This document shows positions 26,044 through 33,469 of a stretch of DNA of 64,000 nt, piece by piece. Position 1 is the first letter of the stretch, and every line of letters begins with the position of its first letter. A program made the position numbers and the translations under genes. The DNA is from CAITJF01 sp032654645. GTDB taxonomy: Bacteria > Pseudomonadota > Gammaproteobacteria > Burkholderiales > Gallionellaceae. Under the pieces are notes generated by a model. The model searched no databases, was not told the origin of the DNA, and saw only the letters and a program-made list of their open reading frames with translations. The stretch spans positions 124,001 through 188,000 of the forward strand of contig JAULAW010000003.1 in the NCBI GenBank assembly GCA_032654645.1. The letters are read 5' to 3'.

Positions 26044-26672
26044 AGCAACATCGCATGCTGGTTCACGGGGTAATTCTGGGCGTGTTCTGCTTGGGTTTCG
26101 GTCTCATGCTCGCAGTAACCGACCGTGTGACCGCAGAAGATATTTCCGCGCGATCCCTTGAGGACAGGCTGAATTCGCTCAGCCAGGTGATCCCGGAAAG
26201 CATACACGACAACAACCTGGTCACGGATGCCATCGCCATGAAGAACGAACAAGGCAATGAAATTACTGTGTACCGTGCCACCAAGGAAGGCAAGGTGACC
26301 GGTGTAGCCTACGAGATATTCGGTTCGGGTTATGCGGGCAAAATAAAGCTCATGCTGGGTGTCGATGCCCAAGGCAAGGTTCTTGGTGTACGCGTTCTCG
26401 CCCACAAGGAGACGCCTGGTCTGGGCGACAAAATCGAAGTGAAAAAAGGCGACTGGATACTGCGTTTCACCGGTCTGTCCCTCGGCAACCCGCTGCCCGA
26501 CAAATGGAAGGTGAAGAAGGACGGCGGCCAGTTCGACCAGTTTGCTGGCGCCACCATCACCCCCCGTGGCGTCGTTGGCGCCATTCGCACCGGGCTTGAA
26601 TTTTTCGCCGCCAACAAAGCGCAACTGATAGACTTTAATGCCCAAAAGGCGCCCATGAAGGAGGGTCATTAA
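26040..26672 (+). CDS. rnfG: Rnf complex subunit G (covalent FMN)
   Basis: A single N-terminal membrane helix (VILGVFCLGFGLMLAVTD) is followed by a periplasmic FMN-binding domain. The flavinylation motif is FAGATITPRGVV near residues 168-179, the second ApbE target in this operon. Length 210 aa is normal. It starts inside the rnfD stop codon and ends directly before the rnfE ATG. Confidence 0.96.
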   Translation: MKQHRMLVHGVILGVFCLGFGLMLAVTDRVTAEDISARSLEDRLNSLSQVIPESIHDNNLVTDAIAMKNEQGNEITVYRATKEGKVTGVAYEIFGSGYAGKIKLMLGVDAQGKVLGVRVLAHKETPGLGDKIEVKKGDWILRFTGLSLGNPLPDKWKVKKDGGQFDQFAGATITPRGVVGAIRTGLEFFAANKAQLIDFNAQKAPMKEGH

Positions 26673-27347
26673 ATGGCTGCACAATATAAAACCATCGTCC
26701 GCGATGGCCTATGGGAAAACAACGGCGTGCTCGCCATGCTGCTGGGCCTGTGCCCGACCATGGCTATGACCACCAGTGCCACCAACGGGCTGGGCATGGG
26801 GCTGGCAACTGCGGTGGTGATGGCCGCTTCCAACCTGCTGGTGTCCGTATTCCGCAGCCGCATAACCCAGGAAGTGCGCATCCCCGTTTATATCCTGATC
26901 GTCGCCGCCATGGTGACGCTGGTGGATCTGTGCATGAATGCGTGGATGCACGAGCTTTACAAAGTGCTGGGCCTGTTCATCCCGTTGATCGTCTCCAACT
27001 GTCTGCCTCTCGCCCGCCTCGAGTCCTTTGCTTCCAAGGAGCCCCCGATGCAATCTCTGATGGACGGCATTTTCATGGGTATCGGCTTTACCCTCGCGCT
27101 CACCGCCATCGGCGCAGTGCGCGAGATAACCGGTACCGGCACCCTGTTTGCCGACGCATCTCTGCTGCTGGGCCCCGCCTTCCATTTCATGGAAATGCGC
27201 TTCCTGCCCGCCGACTCGGGCATCTTGATGATGATCCTGCCGCCTGGCGGTTTCCTTGTCGCCGGCCTGATGGTGGTGGGCAAACGCATGCTTGACGTGC
27301 GCGCCGGCAAAGCCATCCAGATGGGCGGCGCCCACAGTGCCGCATGA
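26673..27347 (+). CDS. rnfE: Rnf complex subunit E
   Basis: A membrane subunit paralogous to RnfA, with six helices. The signature ENNGVLAMLLGLCPTMAMTT and the internal half-helix segment FIPLIVSNCLPLARLESFA carry the conserved Cys thought to ligate the intramembrane [2Fe-2S] cluster with RnfA. The start follows the rnfG stop with no gap. Confidence 0.96.
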   Translation: MAAQYKTIVRDGLWENNGVLAMLLGLCPTMAMTTSATNGLGMGLATAVVMAASNLLVSVFRSRITQEVRIPVYILIVAAMVTLVDLCMNAWMHELYKVLGLFIPLIVSNCLPLARLESFASKEPPMQSLMDGIFMGIGFTLALTAIGAVREITGTGTLFADASLLLGPAFHFMEMRFLPADSGILMMILPPGGFLVAGLMVVGKRMLDVRAGKAIQMGGAHSAA

Positions 27348-27357
27348 GGACACAGGC

Positions 27358-27639
27358 ATGAAAATTGGAATCGCTTACGCCCTGCCAAAGCGCCAGGCCT
27401 GGTTCGATGTTGAACTGCCAGAGGGCTCATCCATCAAGGACGCCGTCGAACGCTCCGGCATCCTCAAGCAATTTCCCGAGATCAACCTGGAACAACAAAA
27501 AGTCGGCGTTTTTGGCAAGATCAGCAAGCTGGATGTCGTACTCAATGATGGCGACCGTGTGGAAATCTACCGCCCCATCACCTGCGACCCGAAGACCGTG
27601 CCCCGCAAATCCAAGGGCGGGGACGCAGCGGAGGCCTGA
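27358..27639 (+). CDS. rnfH: RnfH family protein
   Basis: A 93-residue beta-grasp (ubiquitin-like) protein of the RnfH/UPF0125 family, with conserved VELPEGSSIKDAVERSGIL and GDRVEIYRPITCDPK. Its role is unclear; in other bacteria rnfH also accompanies ratA. It is 10 bases from rnfE and closes the operon. nth, often next to rnfE, is absent. A 7-bp hairpin (TGAGCGG/CCGCTCA, 27637-27656) overlaps the stop codon, without a T run. Confidence 0.92.
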   Translation: MKIGIAYALPKRQAWFDVELPEGSSIKDAVERSGILKQFPEINLEQQKVGVFGKISKLDVVLNDGDRVEIYRPITCDPKTVPRKSKGGDAAEA

Positions 27640-27699
27640 GCGGGTTAAACCGCTCACACGAACGGATTGCATGGTGCTGGAGAAACGCAGATTAATTCG

Positions 27700-27766
27700 T
27701 TATCCCCGCGAAGGCGGGGATCCAGTTGCTTGATTTGACTGGGTTCCCGCCTGCGCGGGAACGACA
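27700..27766. repeat. Paired GC-rich palindromes (CCCCGCGAAGGCGGGG type)
   Basis: Two palindromes in inverted relation, CCCCGCGAAGGCGGGG (27704) and TTCCCGCCTGCGCGGGAA (27744), are separated by CCAG...CTGG. The same family appears at 38872-38903 and 49056-49290. These are common short intergenic repeats that can fold in RNA. Confidence 0.65.
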
Positions 27767-28068
27767 AAACCGAATAAACCCGCGTTTCCCTAGCGCCTAT
27801 ATATCGGCCTGCATATTTCCCCCGTTGCAAAATAAAAAACAAGCACAGGTCGTTGTGCTTGTCATGTGAACCTCATACCAAAACGCTGTTTAGCGGGAAA
27901 TACGCTCGATAGCTTCTGCAGCATTGACGATGACTATGCCCTCGTAGCAATTGAGTGTGATTAGATCGTCATCGGGATCGTTTAGTGCGACGCGGGGTAT
28001 GTGAGCAGGCGAGACAATCTCAATTGCGGCGGTGTAATCGGCTAAAGCTGTGCGTGCGTTTCTATCAA

Positions 28069-29803
28069 CCTAAATTCCTCTGTTACCCCGTTGCGAACTG
28101 CGCCATATCCGGTGGCAACGGGTGTCGCGGCGGCTGATCTTTCGACTTGGCCGCGATGATTTTTGCGACGATATAGCGAACCAGCGCCTTCCAGCGCTCC
28201 AGTTTTGTCAACTGTGGCGCAGCATGAAGAATATGGTCGAGCCCCTTGCGGATATTGGCGATCATGCTTTTGACCTGTTCGCCCGCGACGTGGGTGATCG
28301 TGACCAGAAGACGCGACTGTCCGGCGTGGCGGGTCAAGCGCGCGATCCCGCCAAGCAGCAACGGTCGGCTGGTGATGGCTTCCAGGCGAGCCTTCGGGTG
28401 CGCGAGGCGGACGTACCAGCTCCACCAGTTGTAGATCAGCGCGACCGCTCTGGCCGAGAGATTGCATCGTTCCATGTCCTGCGTGGTGTAGCCGCCCCAG
28501 CCCCACTGGTTTTTCATTTCATCAAACCCGTTCTCGCAGTCGGCGCGATCACGGTACAACTGGCCGATGGCATCCAGTGCGTAATCCGTGTTGGTGATCA
28601 GCACGGCATATTCCCAGATGTTGACGGGTTGGTTGGCGTCGGCAAATTGCAGGCTCTGCTGTTTCTTGCTCTTGCCCGAGGTTTTTTCATCCGCCACGAG
28701 ACTGCCTTTGACCGCCCGCCGCATCACGATCACGCGACGGGCGCGGCTCCAGCCCGCCAGCTTCAGTTCCGCTTCGACGGCGTAGAAACCTTGCCCCGCA
28801 TCGCTCCAGTCGTCGCGCGACCATTGGCGCTCGATCAGGCGTTTGACGCCCGCGCTTTGGCGCAGCTTGAACAGGTAGGCTTGGTCCAGGTTTTCCATTT
28901 CCCCCATCACCGTCTCGTTGCCGAACGCGCAGTCTCCCCGCACCAGCCGTAGGCGCTTCTCGGGTGGCAACCCCTCCAGCAATGTGCGCAAACGGGGCAG
29001 GCTGTGTTTCGCCGCATGTGCCTTGCCGCTTTGCACTTCGGCATCGAGCACCATGCGCACGTTGCCTATCCAGTAGGTGTGGATGGCGTGGCTCGGTCGC
29101 CCCGGCTTTCTCGGGTTGTAACTGATTTCGGCTCCGTCCTGATGCCCGTAGAGCGGCTTGATCGTCGTGTCGGTGTCGAGTATCCACGGCGTATTTAGCG
29201 CCTCGCTCGTGCTCTCCTCAAGCGCGGCATCCATCCACGCCGAACTCCTTGCCAGCTGGGCTTCACGCTTTGCCCGTTCTTCTTCGGCGCAGCGCTTGCC
29301 CGAACTCGGCGCCAGATGCGCCAATGCCCGGCGCAAGCTCTCGTCGCTGATGATCTTGCTCATGCCCAGTATTTCCACAGCCACCGCGTCGCCGCGCAGG
29401 CATGCCACATGCGCATAGCGCTTTTGCCCATCCAGGATCGAGAGCAGCCACGTGCCCAGAACATCTCGCACTTCCGGTGCGTTGGGGCTGCTGTAATTCA
29501 TCGGGCAACCGTCGACCCAGTGCTCGAACAATCCGGACACTTCCAAAAACTCGGCAAAAAATGCCAGCTGTCCCAGCGCCGTGGCGCTGCCCCCTTCGTC
29601 CCAGCGAACCTGAAATTGGCCTCCCGGCGTCGTTACTCGATGAACCTCGCGCGCTTGTTCAGACAGCGCGTTGCCGACAGCTTTTGCCAGCGGTTTTTGC
29701 TCAAATCGCACCTCACCCATCGGGTGACCCTCCCAGTTTGATTGAACACCACGTCAGCGCTCAGTTTGAAGCAAGTCGGCTAATTTCAACAGAGGAAAAT
29801 AGG
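28069..29803 (-). mobile_element. IS1380-like insertion sequence
   Basis: A 1735-bp element with imperfect inverted ends, CCTAAATTCCTCTGTT (28069-28084) and CCTATTTTCCTCTGTT (minus strand from 29803), 14 of 16 identical. The direct repeat ATCAA flanks both ends (28064-28068 and 29804-29808). Ends starting CCT and a 4-5 bp duplication suit the IS1380 group. It carries one intact transposase gene and sits inside the PIN toxin gene. Confidence 0.85.
28083..29720 (-). CDS. DDE transposase, IS1380-like
   Basis: A full-length 545-residue transposase. The first catalytic Asp lies in WILDTDTTIKPLYGHQDGAE, the second in RLVRGDCAFGNE, and the C-terminal region DRADCENGFDEMKNQWGWGG carries the catalytic Glu. 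The reading frame is uninterrupted and its stop codon overlaps the left terminal repeat. IS1380-group membership is supported by the ends and target duplication more than by sequence recall alone. Confidence 0.88.
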   Translation of the reverse strand: MGEVRFEQKPLAKAVGNALSEQAREVHRVTTPGGQFQVRWDEGGSATALGQLAFFAEFLEVSGLFEHWVDGCPMNYSSPNAPEVRDVLGTWLLSILDGQKRYAHVACLRGDAVAVEILGMSKIISDESLRRALAHLAPSSGKRCAEEERAKREAQLARSSAWMDAALEESTSEALNTPWILDTDTTIKPLYGHQDGAEISYNPRKPGRPSHAIHTYWIGNVRMVLDAEVQSGKAHAAKHSLPRLRTLLEGLPPEKRLRLVRGDCAFGNETVMGEMENLDQAYLFKLRQSAGVKRLIERQWSRDDWSDAGQGFYAVEAELKLAGWSRARRVIVMRRAVKGSLVADEKTSGKSKKQQSLQFADANQPVNIWEYAVLITNTDYALDAIGQLYRDRADCENGFDEMKNQWGWGGYTTQDMERCNLSARAVALIYNWWSWYVRLAHPKARLEAITSRPLLLGGIARLTRHAGQSRLLVTITHVAGEQVKSMIANIRKGLDHILHAAPQLTKLERWKALVRYIVAKIIAAKSKDQPPRHPLPPDMAQFATG

Positions 29804-29910
29804 ATCAATCGCTGCTAATCGTTTGCTGGCTGAGGGGCGTGTCAGCACTTCTTCCAATTCATCGAGCAGCACTTTGCTGCTATAAAGTTGAATGCCCGAT
29901 TTAAGCTTGA

Positions 29911-30144
29911 ACGGGTATCCCTTTCACGCACCTAGCGATGCCGCGCCATGAAAAATGGAAGGCATATCCCGGTGTTGATTATCGGAGCACATTTGACGAA
30001 ATGGGCGGATGGCTCCATAGCGAGGCTGGATGCCGCTCACAGGCCAGCGGGCGATTTTTCCTTGCTTTTGTCCAGACGCTGGGTCGCCCCGAAAAGCTAA
30101 AATTTTCGACATGCGGTATGTAGGGACGTGAAAGGGATACCCGT
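29911..30144. mobile_element. 234-bp MITE, copy 2, with 10-bp target duplication
   Basis: The unit is identical to 8274-8507 but in inverted orientation. The 18-base terminal repeats ACGGGTATCCCTTTCACG are perfect. Both sides are flanked by TTAAGCTTGA (29901-29910 and 30145-30154), a 10-bp target duplication. It is inserted in frame-breaking fashion in the PIN toxin gene. It has no transposase and must be moved in trans by an element not seen here. Confidence 0.92.
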
Positions 30145-30238
30145 TTAAGCTTGATTGCTTCGAGCAGCCGATACGGTGTGCCGCGCCATAACATTGCTGA
30201 GCAAACCACGTTGGTATCCAGAACCAGCTTCATGTCGC

Positions 30239-30484
30239 CTACTCTTTGCCGGTTTGTGTGCGACGAACTGCTCTGGCCGCTTTAACTTCGGCTGCGATTT
30301 CTTCTTCGGTCAAGGGGGGTATGCCTGCCGCTTCCAACGCCGGGGCGATGGAGAGCATGCGGTCGAGCGCCGCGCGCTTGTTTGCTCTATCCGCCAGGAA
30401 CTCCACAAAATCCTCGACCTCGGCTATTTGTTTTGGCGGTAGCTCTTGAAGTTTCTGAATTAGCGCAGGGGCTATTGCGTTCAT
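30239..30484 (-). CDS. Putative antitoxin paired with the disrupted PIN toxin
   Basis: An 81-residue protein with an N-terminal helix pair (LPPKQIAEVEDFVEFLADR) and an acidic/basic C-terminal tail, a layout often found in antitoxins of PIN-type modules. GAGGAG precedes the ATG at good spacing. It ends 5 bases before the toxin start, so the two formed an operon. The antitoxin is intact although the toxin is not. Confidence 0.65.
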   Translation of the reverse strand: MNAIAPALIQKLQELPPKQIAEVEDFVEFLADRANKRAALDRMLSIAPALEAAGIPPLTEEEIAAEVKAARAVRRTQTGKE

Positions 30485-30668
30485 CTTGATCTCCTCAAAC
30501 TGTAATGATCTCGTGCGCCTGATGTTGGCTAAATATTAGCACAACGGCACTGCCAATGAATTTGCGTGTGAGTTTTTGATGTAGCACGAACAAGCCTCAA
30601 GCAGATTTTACGGGGGTGCGCCGCATACTATACACTTGCGCGCAAACGCAATAAAACGGGGCAGACGA

Positions 30669-31001
30669 GTGGCGGACAATTACGAACAATACAGCCGTGA
30701 AGAGCTGTTGCGCTTATTGCGCGAGCGTGACCGCAAGCCGAAATTCGGGCTGGTGTGGGAGGCGTTGGCAACCACGCATTGCGAGCTGGTGCTGATCCAT
30801 CCATTCCGCGAAGGCAACGGGCGTTTGTCGCGTTTGCTTTCTCAATTGATGGCGTTGCAGGCCGGGCTGCCTCTGTTGAATTTTTCCAGCATCAAGGGCA
30901 AGCAGCGCGAGGCGTATTTTGCCGCCGTGCGCGCAGGCATGGGGCGCGACTATGCGCCGATGGTCGAGATTTTCAGGAAAGTGGTGAAGGCCAGCTTTTA
31001 G
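30669..31001 (+). CDS. Chimeric ORF: DNA-methylase-like N-terminus joined to a truncated Fic domain
   Basis: Residues 1-30 (VADNYEQYSREELLRLLRER... KFGLVWE) resemble the N-terminus of type III/adenine DNA methylases. From residue about 31 the sequence switches to the C-terminal half of a Fic domain with the AMPylation motif HPFREGNGRLSR. The first half of the Fic domain, including its substrate flap region, is missing. GTG 30669 is the likely start. It looks like the product of a deletion that fused two genes; activity is doubtful. Confidence 0.6.
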   Translation: MADNYEQYSREELLRLLRERDRKPKFGLVWEALATTHCELVLIHPFREGNGRLSRLLSQLMALQAGLPLLNFSSIKGKQREAYFAAVRAGMGRDYAPMVEIFRKVVKASF

Positions 31002-31168
31002 CGGGCTTTGGTGGGTTGCTTGTTGCGCGTGGGAGCAAGCGCACGTTCCGCTGCTTTTCTGACGCCTTCAATCGCAATCGAGGAAAGTACACTGGCGCGC
31101 AAGGCGCGCTGGTAGTTCTGCTCGTTGCGCAAGTGCGGGTTGTGCTGAAATAGGGACTTCGGAGCCAT
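30998..31168 (-). CDS. Small hypothetical protein beside the Fic fragment
   Basis: A 56-residue protein from ATG 31168 (MAPKSLFQHNPHLRNEQNY...). Short proteins of this 'NPHLR...AIEG' type are often seen in toxin-antitoxin neighbourhoods. It converges with the Fic chimera, overlapping it by 4 bases. It has no recognised domain and a Lys/Arg-rich end. Confidence 0.5.
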   Translation of the reverse strand: MAPKSLFQHNPHLRNEQNYQRALRASVLSSIAIEGVRKAAERALAPTRNKQPTKAR

Positions 31169-31266
31169 GGCCGCACTATAAGGGACAAGGCGCAATAATT
31201 CAACAGTCACAAATGCTGCGCAATTGTGATGCGGCTAATAGGGTCAGCCTCACATATTTCCAGCCG

Positions 31267-31485
31267 TTACTCGCCCTTGGCCTTTTTCAGCAGCTTGATG
31301 CCGCGCGCCGTTTTCCCATGTCCACGCTCGGCGCGCAACAGAAAGCGGGTCTCGGCATCGAATTCCGCCAGCATGAGCGTGGCCATTTCGTCTATCAGGC
31401 GATTAACGCTGGTTTGACGGTGACGGGAAAGTTCTTTCAGGCGCTGGTATTTGTCGTCCGGCAGCCGAATGGTCAATGCGCTCAT
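31267..31485 (-). CDS. Ribbon-helix-helix antitoxin
   Basis: A 72-residue protein opening with the Arc/CopG-type strand and helices (MSALTIRLPDDKYQRLKELS...TSVNRLIDEMA). It would bind its own promoter and neutralise the adjacent PIN toxin. GAGGTGAAACC precedes the ATG inside the toxin's 3' end. The antitoxin follows the toxin with a 4-base ATGA overlap, the reverse of the usual vapBC order. Confidence 0.8.
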   Translation of the reverse strand: MSALTIRLPDDKYQRLKELSRHRQTSVNRLIDEMATLMLAEFDAETRFLLRAERGHGKTARGIKLLKKAKGE

Positions 31486-31904
31486 GGTTTCACCTCTTTC
31501 AAAAAATGCTCGGGCGTAACTGCCGCGAGTCCCTGGAATTTCAACTCCTTGCTCTGCACATCACGCAAGTTGCGCGTCACGATGCGTTTGGCTCCGCCCG
31601 CTACCGCCAGTTCCACCAAGTGGTTGTCGCCCTCATCCGGCAGGTTGGGCCGCCAGCCAAAGTAGAAGCGCGTCCAGCGGCATGTGGCGAGGAAAATATC
31701 GAGCAACTCTTCCCGCTCGGCTGCAGTCAACCTGCATTTCCGGAACAGCTCAGCGCGTCCCAGAACATCTTCGTATTCGGATATTAACGCCGTACCCATC
31801 AGCGGTATGTGCTCGCCGCGCAGGCAAGTTGCTACAACCTCATTCGATGCGCCGGTTCCCAGACAGGCTCCTACGAATACGTTGGTATCAACGACAATTA
31901 ACAT
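31482..31904 (-). CDS. PIN-domain toxin
   Basis: An intact 140-residue PIN-domain RNase-type toxin. Acidic residues are in place: VVDTN near the start, ISEYEDVL, DEGDNHLVELA and the terminal TRN region. It is the upstream gene of a two-gene unit with the ribbon-helix-helix gene. Unlike the toxin at 27890-30233 it has no insertion or frame break. Confidence 0.85.
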   Translation of the reverse strand: MLIVVDTNVFVGACLGTGASNEVVATCLRGEHIPLMGTALISEYEDVLGRAELFRKCRLTAAEREELLDIFLATCRWTRFYFGWRPNLPDEGDNHLVELAVAGGAKRIVTRNLRDVQSKELKFQGLAAVTPEHFLKEVKP

Positions 31905-31971
31905 GAAAGAATGGTAGCAGATTTGCTACCACACAACAATTACCGGCACACATAAAAGATCGGGGCGCACA

Positions 31972-32271
31972 GTGAACGTGCAGGCAGACCATGTGCATCT
32001 GTTGGTAAATATACCGCCAAAAACATCTGTATCGGAGTTGGTGGGTGAATTGAAAGGTCGGACAGCAATACGGCTATTCAGTGTATTTCCGTTTCTCAAG
32101 AAACGCCCCTATTGGGGCAATCATTTCTGGGCGAAAGTCTATTGTGTTGATACGGTAGGTCTGAACGGAGAGATGATACAAAAGTATGTGCGGTTCCAAG
32201 AGAAGCAAGAGAGGCATCAGGAACAGTTGCAACTGGAACCTGACAGAGCGCCTTCTCGGAAGGGGCGATAG
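31972..32271 (+). pseudogene. 5'-truncated IS200-type transposase (TnpA)
   Basis: The frame begins within the conserved region, MNVQADHVHLLVNIPPKTSV, containing the HUH metal-binding motif as HVH. It continues to MIQKYVRFQEKQ, which aligns with the helix that normally carries the nucleophilic Tyr. About 60 N-terminal residues are missing. The element's 3' side, with strong hairpins, remains at 32277-32324. Confidence 0.75.
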
Positions 32272-32276
32272 GTGTG

Positions 32277-32503
32277 CCCCCCTATGGGGGGCATTGGGCA
32301 AAACCACGTTCTACGAACGTGGTTCGTTTACTTCCTCCCTTTACATACCAGATGGTGAGATTTCTCCAAGGCTGGTAATTTAATTCGACCACGGCCCCTT
32401 TAATCTCTTCGGGTCGAATTCCCCGCAGCTTGCTGCGTAAGGCAGGCGAACAGCCTGCGGGTTTGACCTGGGTGTTGATACCTCGTAGCTCTGCTACGAG
32501 GTA
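32277..32503. repeat. Cluster of perfect hairpins downstream of the IS200 fragment
   Basis: Hairpins seen are CCCCCC-tat-GGGGGG (32277-32291), AACCACGTTC-tac-GAACGTGGTT (32302-32324), GCAGGC-gaaca-GCCTGC (about 32443-32459) and TACCTCGTAG-ctctg-CTACGAGGTA (32479-32503). Single-stranded transposition elements of this group use end hairpins, so some belong to the IS200 relic. The last ones may be independent repeats. Confidence 0.6.
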
Positions 32504-32564
32504 GTTCATTTAGACCCCAGACTCGCCCCTTGCTTAATAGTAACCTATCGGTTACCATCATTTC

Positions 32565-32912
32565 ATGAAAATTACGGTCGAAGAATATCTTCGCGAAGAC
32601 GGTTCGAACCCGTACAAAGCCTGGTTCGATAGCCTCGACGCGCAGGCCGCCGCCAAGGTCGTTACGGCCAAGTTGCGCATGGCACTGGGCAACACTTCCC
32701 GCGTGAAATGGTTCGATGGCATGGGCGAATATGTCATCGACTGGGGGCCCGGCTACCGCATCTATCTCGCAAGGGATGGCGACACGCTCATCATCCTGTA
32801 TGGCGGCGGCACCAAGCGCGGACAGCAGCGCGATATCGACCGGGCCAAGGAACTGCTCGCCGAATACAAGGCGCGCAAGAAAGCAAGACAAACCGAAGCA
32901 AGAAAGAGGTGA
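32565..32912 (+). CDS. RelE/ParE-superfamily toxin (HigB-like)
   Basis: A 115-residue toxin of the RelE/HigB-like family found with XRE-like antitoxins (EYLREDGSNPYKAWFDSLD, then YRIYLARDGDTLIILYGGGTKRGQQRDI). It would be an mRNA-interfering RNase. It stands first in a two-gene operon, 5 bases before the antitoxin. The C-terminus is Lys/Arg-rich. Confidence 0.85.
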   Translation: MKITVEEYLREDGSNPYKAWFDSLDAQAAAKVVTAKLRMALGNTSRVKWFDGMGEYVIDWGPGYRIYLARDGDTLIILYGGGTKRGQQRDIDRAKELLAEYKARKKARQTEARKR

Positions 32913-32917
32913 TCGAC

Positions 32918-33241
32918 ATGGCACTCACTCGAAATTTCAAACAGACCGTGGTCGAACGCGTAGAGCGCGACCCCGAATTCGCCAAGGCGCTGCTCGACGA
33001 AGCAGCAACCTTGTTTCTGAGCGGAGAACCGGAAACCGCCCGCTTGATCTTGCGCGACCTCGTCAACGCGACGATAGGCTTCGAGCAACTGGCGGAGATG
33101 ACCGACAAACCCAGCAAGAGCCTGCATCGCATGCTGTCGCAACACGGCAACCCCAGCATGGACAACCTTGCCGCCATCTTCAGCGCAGTGCGTTCGCGGC
33201 TGAATGTCGAGCTTGAAGTAAGAGCGGTGAAAATGGCCTAA
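32918..33241 (+). CDS. HigA-like antitoxin
   Basis: A 107-residue protein whose C-terminal half has the helix-turn-helix-like addiction-antidote signature (TDKPSKSLHRMLSQHGNPSMDNLAAIFSA is the core; the end is DNA-binding). GAGGTGAT lies 4-5 bases before ATG 32918. It follows the HigB-like toxin in the toxin-first order typical of higBA and ends upstream of a good terminator. Confidence 0.85.
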   Translation: MALTRNFKQTVVERVERDPEFAKALLDEAATLFLSGEPETARLILRDLVNATIGFEQLAEMTDKPSKSLHRMLSQHGNPSMDNLAAIFSAVRSRLNVELEVRAVKMA

Positions 33242-33343
33242 GCGGTGTCAGAAATATATTGCGACGCTGACCCCGTTTCATGGAGGCGTAATAATTGGAG
33301 TGCGGCGGCATGATGCCGCCTCTTTGATACCACTCTTGCAAAG

Positions 33344-33371
33344 AAAAAGCCCGGCAATGCTGGGCTTTTTT
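33344..33371. terminator. Bidirectional intrinsic terminator
   Basis: The stem AAGCCCGGC/GCTGGGCTT has one mismatch pair, a short loop, five A before it and six T after it. It would end the toxin-antitoxin transcript on the + strand. A separate GGCGGC/GCCGCC palindrome lies at 33303-33320. Confidence 0.8.
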
Positions 33372-33469
33372 CATAAACTACCCCGCCGCAAGCAGCGGGG
33401 TATTGGGTAGAGTGGATAAAACGCCGCAGGCGTGTAGGCGTCGAGGCTGCGTCAGAGCACTACAAGGCA

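Larger units (their letters stand above)
27890..30233 (-). pseudogene. PIN-domain toxin gene interrupted by a MITE and an IS
   Basis: The gene survives in three pieces: 30233-30155 (MKLVLDTNVVCSAML...EAI), 29910-29804 (KLKSGIQLYSSKVLLDELEE...RLAAI) and 28068-27890 (RNARTALADYTAAIEIV...ERISR). Removing the MITE with one 10-bp target copy, and the IS with one 5-bp copy, restores a continuous frame across both junctions. PIN RNase features remain (LDTN, DELEEVL, DPDDD). The C-terminal part lacks the usual stretch between DPDDD and the last acidic motif, suggesting an in-frame deletion as well. The antitoxin-like gene lies 5 bases upstream. Confidence 0.82.
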
